Shown here: in pieces, positions 53,921 to 60,452 of the stretch
How the letters are laid out: every line of letters starts with the position of its first letter
Position numbering within the stretch: position 1 is the stretch's first letter
NCBI GenBank assembly: GCA_003574785.1
Contig: QORU01000019.1
Span: forward strand, 82,716-146,715
From: Taklimakanibacter deserti
Lineage (GTDB): Bacteria > Pseudomonadota > Alphaproteobacteria > Rhizobiales > Aestuariivirgaceae
Direction of reading: 5' to 3'
DNA: 64,000 nt
Notes under the pieces: model-generated
Databases searched by the model: none
The model's input: only the letters and a program-made list of their open reading frames with translations
What the model was told of the DNA's origin: nothing
Position numbers and translations under genes: made by a program

Positions 53921-55351
53921 ATGCATGAGCTTGTGATCACAGGCGGGCGGGTCGCGCTCGACGACGGCTGGGCCGACTGCGACATCGGCATCGACGAGGG
54001 GCGAATTTCCGCGATCGGCCCATCTTTGCAGGGCCGGAGCGCGATCGATGCATCGCGGAGATGGGTGCTGCCCGGCGGCATCGACGCCCATTGCCATCTC
54101 GACCAGCCGGTCTGGGGCGGCGCCAGGAACGCCGATGATTTCTCCTCCGGATCGATTTCGGCCGCCTTCGGCGGAACGACCTGCATCATCCCCTTCGGCA
54201 TGCCGGGTCCCGATATGACGACGGTCTCGGCGCTCGAGCGGGCGATGGGGTGCGCCGCCGGCCGTTCGGTTGTCGATTACGGCCTGCATGCGGTGGTCAC
54301 TCAGGCCACGGGGCCCGATGTCGAGGTGCAGCTTGCTGGGCTCAAGGAGCAGGGCATCGCATCGGTCAAGCTGTTCATGACGTATGCGGGCTTCGCCGTC
54401 GATGACGATCTCTTCCTCACCGTCCTGGACGTTGCGCGCCGGCTCGGCTTCGTCGTCATGGTGCATGCCGAGAACGATGCCGCGATCCGGCGTACGCGCC
54501 AGAAGCTGATCGATCTCGGGCGCACAGAGATGCGCTATCACACCGTCGCGCACAGCGAGATCATGGAGCGGGAAGCGACGCATCGGGCTCTGGCGCTTGC
54601 CGAGATGACCGGCGCGCGCCTGACGATCGTCCATGTCTCCTCGATCCAGTCGGCGGAAGAGGTGATGCGCGCGCGCCGGCGCGGCGTCGATGTGGCCGCC
54701 GAGACCTGTCCGCAATATGTCTTCCTCGGCGCCGCCGATCTCGATCGCCCGCCTGTGGATGCGGTGCGGTTCGTCTTTTCGCCGCCGCCGCGTTCGCCGC
54801 TGAGCCGGCAGCATCTCTGGCAGGCCTTGGCGGAGGGCGGCATCGATATCTGGTCTTCGGATCATTCGCCTTACTTCTTTGCCGACAAAGTGGGCAGCGC
54901 CAACAGGCCGGGCTTCACCACGACGATCAGCGGTGTTCCCGGGCTCGAAACCAGGCTGCCGCTCTTGTTTTCCGAAGGATTGCTGACGGGCCGCCTGACG
55001 CTCACGCGTTATCTCGACCTCACCGCGCGCAGGGCTGCCGTGATCTATGGGCTCGATCATTGCAAGGGGCGCATCGCCGTCGGGCTCGATGCGGATCTGG
55101 TGCTCTGGGACCCGACCCGAAGCTGGCGTCTCGGCCACGCCGAGCTTCATTCCCGCGTCGACTTCACGCCCTATGAGGGCATGGAGATAACGGGCAAGCC
55201 GATCACGGTGCTGGTCCGCGGCACACAGGTCATCGCCGACGAAAAGCTTCAGGCAGCGCCCGGCTTCGGTTGCTTCGTAGCGCGCCGCCCGTCCGATCCG
55301 GCCTCGGCTAAATTACCCGTCGAGGATTCGACGCCCTGGCTGGACCGCTGA
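53921..55351 (+). CDS. Dihydropyrimidinase/hydantoinase
   Basis: A 476-residue cyclic amidase of the amidohydrolase superfamily with an apparently complete binuclear site. It has DAHCHLDQ (HxH), SVKLFMTYAG (carboxylated Lys), VMVHAEND, TIVHVSS and SSDHSPY (Asp). It opens hydantoin or dihydropyrimidine rings to N-carbamoyl amino acids. It starts 15 bases after the FAD/GcvT gene and shares its transcript. A candidate terminator follows the stop. It contrasts with the second, ligand-depleted amidohydrolase at 40.1-41.5 kb. Confidence 0.88.
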   Translation: MHELVITGGRVALDDGWADCDIGIDEGRISAIGPSLQGRSAIDASRRWVLPGGIDAHCHLDQPVWGGARNADDFSSGSISAAFGGTTCIIPFGMPGPDMTTVSALERAMGCAAGRSVVDYGLHAVVTQATGPDVEVQLAGLKEQGIASVKLFMTYAGFAVDDDLFLTVLDVARRLGFVVMVHAENDAAIRRTRQKLIDLGRTEMRYHTVAHSEIMEREATHRALALAEMTGARLTIVHVSSIQSAEEVMRARRRGVDVAAETCPQYVFLGAADLDRPPVDAVRFVFSPPPRSPLSRQHLWQALAEGGIDIWSSDHSPYFFADKVGSANRPGFTTTISGVPGLETRLPLLFSEGLLTGRLTLTRYLDLTARRAAVIYGLDHCKGRIAVGLDADLVLWDPTRSWRLGHAELHSRVDFTPYEGMEITGKPITVLVRGTQVIADEKLQAAPGFGCFVARRPSDPASAKLPVEDSTPWLDR

Positions 55352-55366
55352 TCTCAAAATGCAGCG

Positions 55367-55488
55367 TCAGCTGCTCGAACCGTCTGCCGCCTTCACCGGC
55401 GGCATTTCTGTATTCGCCAGCTTGTCGGCGCAAATGCTGGCTGCCGCGACTCTTCCCAACGCTGACCAAGGGGTTTGTCTTCGGCCAT
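55367..55488 (-). pseudogene. Decayed fragment of a small conserved protein
   Basis: From an ATG at 55488 the minus strand reads MAEDKPLGQRWEESR. A +1 frame then gives ICADKLANTEMPPVKAADGSSS to a stop at 55367. The start resembles the WEExRP N-terminus of small membrane proteins related to the gene just upstream. The two pieces look like the ends of one short gene after an internal deletion and frame change. The evidence is only by eye. Confidence 0.3.
55385..55411 (+). terminator. Candidate terminator after the hydantoinase gene
   Basis: A 7-bp stem TGCCGCC / GGCGGCA with a 6-base loop is followed by TTTCTGT, 34 bases after the hydantoinase stop. The U run is short, so efficiency is uncertain. 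Confidence 0.4.
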
Positions 55489-55519
55489 CCCAGATCCTCA
55501 GGCGATTGGCGGTGTCATC

Positions 55520-55882
55520 TCATTTCTGAGTGAGGTTCATCAGTTCCGTTGCGCAGGCGTCGGCGACGTCATCATCGGGCTTTTCGCTGCCGGGCAGCGT
55601 GGCCTAGCCCTGCTTCTCGACATAATCGCCGCGATTGTAAGAATTTTCCTTTTGCAGCGCCGCGAGCTGGGTTGTCTGTATCTCCTGCGATTGGCTCTTG
55701 AACTGGGCGACGCAAATCGGCGTCAGCGCGGCAAGTGCCGTCTTGGCCCCTTCGTCCTTCGCCATCTGTGCCGCAGAACCGCTTGTGACGACCCAGCCGG
55801 CACTGAAGCTTACAATCGCAATGATGACGGCGCCGGCAACCCCACCCCATGCCGCCGGCTTGATCCATTCAGGAATGTTCAT
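55520..55882 (-). pseudogene. Small membrane-anchored hypothetical protein interrupted by an in-frame TAG
   Basis: From the ATG at 55882 (AGGGAGG upstream) 92 codons run to a TAG at 55606-55604, then the same frame stays open for 27 more codons to TGA at 55520. The N-terminus has one membrane helix (GAVIIAIVSFSAGWVV), then a GSAAQMAKDEG segment, APICVAQFKSQ and NYNRGDYVEKQG-like text. After the TAG comes ATLPGSEKPDDDVADACATELMNL. I recognise the whole as an uncharacterised alphaproteobacterial family in which the interrupted position is normally Trp (GGWATMPGS-type). TGG to TAG is the simplest explanation. A truncated product may still be made. Confidence 0.6.
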
Positions 55883-56162
55883 GATGACCTCCCTATTCGG
55901 GTTTTGGTTCGCCTCGCGAGATTCGCACGAGCCGCGCCAGGGCTGAATGGGCACTGCTACCTAGAGCGTGCAGGAGATCTCCCAGCTGGTACCGGCCGAG
56001 AGGGAGCCGGGGAAGGGTGCGACTTTTGCTGTCTGGCTGCCCGAAGCGTGATGACTCGCCGATGCTTAATACTGTTGCCTATATGAATTGGCGCGTCCGT
56101 TGCTCACGGTATACAGTAGCGGTCGCAGAGCGTTTGATCCGCTTGTGCAAAGAGGTGTCGCC

Positions 56163-56357
56163 ATGTCTCATCACAATAGGATGCCGCCTGTCCCGCCAGC
56201 CAGCCGCAGTCGGAAAGGCGTGGGAGGAAGGCCGGAAATCAAGAAGGATATGTCACCGGGGAAGGCCGTGGACAATATTGCAGAACAAGGCGAAACGGCC
56301 AACATCAAGCAGAACACGACAAACGCCGGGTACTTCAAGGGCCGTCGTACAAAGTAA
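56163..56357 (+). CDS. Conserved small hypothetical protein
   Basis: A 64-residue, hydrophilic, probably disordered protein beginning MSHHNRMPPVPPASRS and ending in a conserved NIAEQGETANIKQNTTNAGYFKG motif. I recognise this as a widespread alphaproteobacterial small-protein family (EQGxxxNIKQNTTNQGY) without known function. AAGAGGTG precedes the ATG at 56163. The 280 bases upstream carry no other gene that I can see. Confidence 0.7.
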   Translation: MSHHNRMPPVPPASRSRKGVGGRPEIKKDMSPGKAVDNIAEQGETANIKQNTTNAGYFKGRRTK

Positions 56358-56457
56358 CGACGCCACGGCGCCTCACTTGGGATCGTGTGCTACCTATGAC
56401 TGGCAAGGACAGTTTGTCCGTCCTCGATGCAACAGGACAGGCCATGGAGATATCGGC

Positions 56458-56652
56458 ATGGAAGAATACGACCTCTACATCAATGTCAAAAAGCCCGCCA
56501 TTGGTCTCTATGTGCGCAAGGGCGCCGGTCTCCCCAATCTCGCCGACAAAAACGACTGGGTCTTTGACGGCACCGCGGCGCAAGACCTGTTGCCGCCCAG
56601 CGTCGTCGCAGGTGTCGCGGCTGACGGCCACGCCTTTCGTGACATGGACTAG
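56458..56652 (+). CDS. Conserved small hypothetical protein
   Basis: A 64-residue protein: MEEYDLYINVKKPAIGLYVRKG, then LPNLADKNDWVFDGTAAQDLLPP and a C-terminal VAADGHAFRDMD. The even spacing of conserved-looking motifs fits a small uncharacterised family that I have seen in rhizobial genomes. GGAG lies nine bases before the ATG. The same frame extends further upstream without a stop, but homology-like sequence begins at this Met. Confidence 0.65.
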   Translation: MEEYDLYINVKKPAIGLYVRKGAGLPNLADKNDWVFDGTAAQDLLPPSVVAGVAADGHAFRDMD

Positions 56653-56830
56653 CGCGTGGGTGGATGTGCTTCGACTGGCGCGCTTCCTTGAAGGCGACCT
56701 ATCCGCGAGGAATATCTCATTATCGACGGAGGTAGACTTGCTGGCACCGGCGCCAGGTCCTACAAACTGACCTTGTCCGAAAGTGAACGAGATGCCGAGA
56801 GATCCTGAACAGGTCAGCAAGGAGAGAAGT

Positions 56831-57871
56831 GTGCCATCCGCTGTTTCGCAACCGGTCGCCGCCCAGCTCACGCGGGCGGCCATTTTTCTTGTCGTGACTC
56901 TCAATCCGGGCAAGGAAAGTGACGCCGCCATGCGCGCCATGTGCGGCGATCTGGGGGCACTTCTGCGCGCCGTCGGCTTTCGCGATCTCGAGGGCCGGCT
57001 GTCTTGCGTGATGGCCTTCGGCTCCGATGCCTGGGACCGGCTCTTTGGCGCGCCGAGGCCGAAAGACCTGCACCCTTTCCGCGAAATCCGCGGCCAGCAT
57101 CATGCGGTCTCGACGCCGGGCGACGTCCTCTTTCATATCCGCTCCACCCGCATGGATCTGTGCTTCGAGCTCGCAACGCAGATCATGGCGCGGCTTGGCG
57201 GCGCGGTGGCGACCGCGGATGAGGTGCACGGATTCAATTATTTCGACGATCGCGATCTGATCGGCTTCGTCGATGGGACGGAGAACCCGGTGGACCAGGA
57301 CGCCGTCAAGGCCACCATCATCGGTGAAGAGGACTCAACCTTCGCGGGCGGCAGTTATGTGATCGTGCAGAAATACCTGCATGACCTGACGCGGTGGAAC
57401 GTGCTGCCCGTCGAAGCCCAGGAGAAGATCATCGGTAGGACCAAGCTTTCCGACATCGAGCTGGACGATGCCGTGAAGCCGACCTCGGCCCACAACGCCT
57501 TGACGACGATTATCGAGGACGGCGAGCAACTGGAGATCCTGCGCGACAACATGCCGTTCGGCGACGCGGGGAAGGGGGAGTTCGGCACCTATTTCATCGG
57601 CTATGCCCGTTCCCCCCATAGAATAGAGCAGATGCTCGAGAACATGTTCGTCGGCCGGCCGCCGGGAAATTATGATCGGCTCCTCGATTTCAGTCGCGCC
57701 GTCACCGGTACGCTATTCTTTGTGCCGTCGGCGACCTTCCTCGAAACCGTCGGCGCGGACGAGGCGCCCGCATCGGCTGTTGGGCCGCCCCTCGAAGAAT
57801 CCGCAGCCGGATCACGACCATCTGCGCCCGATGGCTCACTCGGCATTGGTTCCCTGAGAAACGAGGCATGA
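56831..57871 (+). CDS. DyP-type peroxidase, encapsulin cargo
   Basis: A 346-residue dye-decolourising peroxidase (DypB-like). The GFVDGTENP motif carries the catalytic Asp (~148). His221 (SAHN) is the proximal haem ligand, and Arg238 and Asn240 (LRDNMPFG) are the distal pair. After the core (ending near SATFLETVG) a Pro/Ala/Ser-rich linker leads to a C-terminal DGSLGIGSLRNEA, the classical encapsulin-targeting peptide. I chose GTG 56831 because AAGGAGAG precedes it by five bases and the protein then begins VPSAVSQPV, as relatives do; GTG 56783 and ATG 56792 have no site. The encapsulin gene follows after one base. Confidence 0.93.
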   Translation: MPSAVSQPVAAQLTRAAIFLVVTLNPGKESDAAMRAMCGDLGALLRAVGFRDLEGRLSCVMAFGSDAWDRLFGAPRPKDLHPFREIRGQHHAVSTPGDVLFHIRSTRMDLCFELATQIMARLGGAVATADEVHGFNYFDDRDLIGFVDGTENPVDQDAVKATIIGEEDSTFAGGSYVIVQKYLHDLTRWNVLPVEAQEKIIGRTKLSDIELDDAVKPTSAHNALTTIIEDGEQLEILRDNMPFGDAGKGEFGTYFIGYARSPHRIEQMLENMFVGRPPGNYDRLLDFSRAVTGTLFFVPSATFLETVGADEAPASAVGPPLEESAAGSRPSAPDGSLGIGSLRNEA

Positions 57872-57872
57872 A

Positions 57873-58679
57873 ATGAATAATCTCCACCGAGAACTCGCAC
57901 CTATCTCCGACAAGGCCTGGGCTCAGATCGAGGAGGAGGCGTCCCGCACCCTCAAGCGCCATCTGGCGGGGCGGCGGGTCGTCGATGTGCTGGGTCCGAA
58001 AGGGCTCGAGCTCTCGGCCGTCGGCACTGGTCATCTTCACCAGATCGAGGCGCCCGGCGCTGGAATTCAAGCCGCCCAGCGCGACGCCAAAGCGCTCGTC
58101 GAGTTGCGCGTTCCTTTCGAGCTCACGCGGCAGGCGATCGACGATGTAGAGCGCGGCGCGACAGATTCCGACTGGTCACCGGTGAAGGAGGCGGCGCGCA
58201 AGATCGCCTATGCCGAAGACCGCGCCATCTTCGATGGATATGCCGCGGCGGGGATTGAGGGCATCCGTGCGGGGAACAGCAATCCGCCGATCACCCTGCC
58301 TGCGAATGTCGCAGGCTATCCGGGCGCCATCGCGCAGGCGGTCGGCCAGTTGCGGCTTGCCGGCGTCAACGGGCCTTACGCGCTTGTGCTCGGTGCGGAG
58401 GCTTACACGGCGGCGAGCGGAGGAAGCGACGAGGGCTATCCGGTCTTTCACCATATCGAACGTGTGGTCGACGGTGGGATCATCTGGGCGCCCGCCCTTG
58501 CCGGCGGTTTCGTCGTCACCACCCGAGGCGGTGATTTTGCGCTGGATGTCGGCCAGGACATCTCGATCGGGTACCTCAGCCATTCCAGCACGGTCGTCGA
58601 ACTCTATTTCCAGGAGACCCTCACTTTCCGGCTGTTGACGACCGAGGCTGCCGTCGCGCTCGCCCCGGGGAAGAAGTAA
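57873..58679 (+). CDS. Encapsulin nanocompartment shell protein (family 1)
   Basis: A 268-residue HK97-fold shell protein. It starts NNLHRELAPISDKAWAQIEEEA, the N-terminal arm/helix that binds cargo peptides. It contains VVDVLGPKGLELSAVGTGH, EDRAIFDGYAAAGIEGI and NGPYALVLGAEAY, and ends FQETLTFRLLTTEAAVAL. Family-1 encapsulins of this length usually assemble as 60-mers of about 24 nm. The DyP gene with its targeting tail ends one base before this ATG, so shell and cargo are translationally coupled. The likely role is oxidative-stress defence; the physiological substrate of DyP-encapsulins is unknown. Confidence 0.95.
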   Translation: MNNLHRELAPISDKAWAQIEEEASRTLKRHLAGRRVVDVLGPKGLELSAVGTGHLHQIEAPGAGIQAAQRDAKALVELRVPFELTRQAIDDVERGATDSDWSPVKEAARKIAYAEDRAIFDGYAAAGIEGIRAGNSNPPITLPANVAGYPGAIAQAVGQLRLAGVNGPYALVLGAEAYTAASGGSDEGYPVFHHIERVVDGGIIWAPALAGGFVVTTRGGDFALDVGQDISIGYLSHSSTVVELYFQETLTFRLLTTEAAVALAPGKK

Positions 58680-58710
58680 CGAGTTTCGCCCCTTGCATGA
58701 GGACACTGAA

Positions 58711-59628
58711 ATGTCGGTTACGAGCAATATCGTTTACGATCCCTGGCCACCTCTTCCATACCAGGATTTCGTGGCCACCCAGTGTCTTCTCCATATGAGC
58801 CTGCAGGTCCTGGGCAAGCTGAAACTGAAAGAGCCGTTTCAACCGCAGTGGGCTGAAGTGCCGCTCTGGCTCAGCGGCCGAGGATTGACGACAGGACCGA
58901 TCCCTTATGCCGGCGGCGCATATGAAGTCTCGGCTGACTTTATTTCTCACGAAGTGGGATGCGCGACCAGTTGGGGATTTTCAGGTCGCTTCGGGTTGGG
59001 GCCGATGTCTGTCGCGGAGTTCGTCGATCACCTGTTTGGTTTGCTCCGTAGCGCAGGCGTTGATGTTTCCATCAACCGGATGCCGCAAGAAGTACCCCAT
59101 CCCATTTCGTTCGACGCGGATACGCAGCGACGCCCATATGAGCCGGCACTTGTCAATCGTTGGTGGCGAATCCTCCTCAGTACGCAACGCGTCATGCAGG
59201 TTTTCCATGGTCGTTTCAAAGGCAAGACTCAGCCCATTGGTCTGATGTGGGGAACGCTCGACATTCGCGACGTGCGCTACAACGGCAAACCTGCTTCACC
59301 CGGCGCTGAGGCAGATTATGTCAGCCGCAACGCGATGGATGCGGAGTTGGTTGAGGTGGGGTGGTGGTCCGGCAGTAGCGATTATCCCCAGCCGGCCTTC
59401 TTTTCGTTCACCTACCCGCAGCCCGAAGGGATCGAAAGCGCACGAATAAGCCCGCCAGCTTCGCGATGGGACTCGGCCATGGGCGAGTTCCTTTTTGATT
59501 ATGACGATTTGCGCAACTCGAAGAACCCTGATGCCGATCTGCTGTCGTTTTTCGAGTCCGCCTACAGGGCTGGTGCAGAGCGTGCAGGGTGGGACCCGAG
59601 TCTCGTTGGCAGCGGCACACCTGTGTAG
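58711..59628 (+). CDS. DUF5996 family protein
   Basis: A 305-residue soluble protein of the DUF5996 family. It has WPPLPYQDFVATQCLLHMSLQVLGKLKL, PLWLSGRGLTTGPIPYAGGAYEVSADFISHEV, ISFDADTQRRPYEPALVNRWWRILL and a C-terminal FFSFTYPQPEGIE, FLFDYDDLR. No function is established. The ATG at 58711 follows GAGGA and lies 31 bases after the encapsulin stop, so it could share its transcript. Confidence 0.82.
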   Translation: MSVTSNIVYDPWPPLPYQDFVATQCLLHMSLQVLGKLKLKEPFQPQWAEVPLWLSGRGLTTGPIPYAGGAYEVSADFISHEVGCATSWGFSGRFGLGPMSVAEFVDHLFGLLRSAGVDVSINRMPQEVPHPISFDADTQRRPYEPALVNRWWRILLSTQRVMQVFHGRFKGKTQPIGLMWGTLDIRDVRYNGKPASPGAEADYVSRNAMDAELVEVGWWSGSSDYPQPAFFSFTYPQPEGIESARISPPASRWDSAMGEFLFDYDDLRNSKNPDADLLSFFESAYRAGAERAGWDPSLVGSGTPV

Positions 59629-59678
59629 CTGCTAGAAGTGTTTAACCAAGATGCATGCGGGAACGAGGGGCCCACGAG

Positions 59679-59888
59679 ATGGTTAGAAGGTTCAAGATCG
59701 GCGATCATGTGCGCTGGAATTCCGAAGCCGGCCGGGTATCGGGGACGATCATCGCCATTCACACCACCGACTTCGACTACAAGGGTCATGTGCATCATGC
59801 CTCGCAAGCGGATCCTCAATACGAGATCAAGAGCGACAAGACCGACCATATCGCGGCCCATAAGGGCAGCGCCCTCGACTATGCGTGA
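59679..59888 (+). CDS. DUF2945 (HVA1-type Tudor-like) protein
   Basis: A 69-residue protein beginning VRRFKIGDHVRWNSEAGRVSGTII, followed by HVHHASQADPQYEIKSDKTDHIAAHKGSAL. This is the DUF2945 pattern (hypervirulence-associated Tudor domain), a small beta-barrel of unknown bacterial role that often sits next to DUF488 genes, as it does here. GAGGGG precedes the ATG at 59679. Confidence 0.85.
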   Translation: MVRRFKIGDHVRWNSEAGRVSGTIIAIHTTDFDYKGHVHHASQADPQYEIKSDKTDHIAAHKGSALDYA

Positions 59889-59900
59889 CGAAGGCGGTGT

Positions 59901-60449
59901 GTGACGCTTCCCTTCTTCACCATCGGTCATTCCAACCGAAGCCTGGCGGAGTTCATCGAGCTGTTGAGGGAAGCTCACATCGAGTTTGTCGTGGATATCA
60001 GAACAGTGCCACGATCGCGAACCAATCCGCAGTTCAACAAGGATACGCTTCCCGACGCCCTGGCGGCCGTCGGCGTCTCCTATGAGCACATGGCGGCACT
60101 CGGCGGTCTGCGCGGGAAAACCCGGGGCTCGCCTGCGGATGTCAATGGCTTCTGGACGAATGAGAGCTTCCACAACTACGCCGACTACGCGCTTTCCGCG
60201 CCGTTTCACGCAGGGTTGGAGCATCTGTTGGATGAAGGGCGAAAACGGCGTTGCGCGATCATGTGCTCGGAAGCCGTGTGGTGGCGTTGCCATCGCCGCA
60301 TCGTTGCTGATTATCTCATCGCCGCTGGAGAAATTGTCTTCCATATCATGGGGCAGGGCCGGCTGGAGCCTGCCCGTCTCACCCCCGGTGCCGTGACACA
60401 GCCCGGTGGGACGATCATTTATCCGGCGGCGCATCGACCGGACGCGTGA
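59901..60449 (+). CDS. DUF488 family protein
   Basis: A 182-residue protein. It has the FFTIGHSNRSLAEFIELLREAHIEFVVDIRTVPRSRTNPQFN start and a conserved C-terminal CAIMCSEAVWWRCHRRIVADYL with the Cys, His and Arg residues typical of DUF488. The biochemical role is unknown; a redox or nucleic-acid repair role has been guessed from context elsewhere. Translation starts at GTG 59901, 12 bases after the DUF2945 stop. The gene is convergent with the large regulator, with three bases between stops. Confidence 0.85.
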   Translation: MTLPFFTIGHSNRSLAEFIELLREAHIEFVVDIRTVPRSRTNPQFNKDTLPDALAAVGVSYEHMAALGGLRGKTRGSPADVNGFWTNESFHNYADYALSAPFHAGLEHLLDEGRKRRCAIMCSEAVWWRCHRRIVADYLIAAGEIVFHIMGQGRLEPARLTPGAVTQPGGTIIYPAAHRPDA

Positions 60450-60452
60450 CTT

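Noticed and set aside
55604..55606. In-frame TAG read as pyrrolysine, given a nearby MttB-family gene
   Set aside because: The MttB homologue itself has no internal TAG, no pylT/pylS genes are present, and Pyl coding is not known in this group. A Trp codon mutation is simpler.
56653..56830. Coding continuation (about 38 codons) before the DyP gene, and DyP starts at 56783 or 56792
   Set aside because: There is no family resemblance or ribosome site. The AAGGAGAG-GTG at 56831 gives the expected N-terminus.
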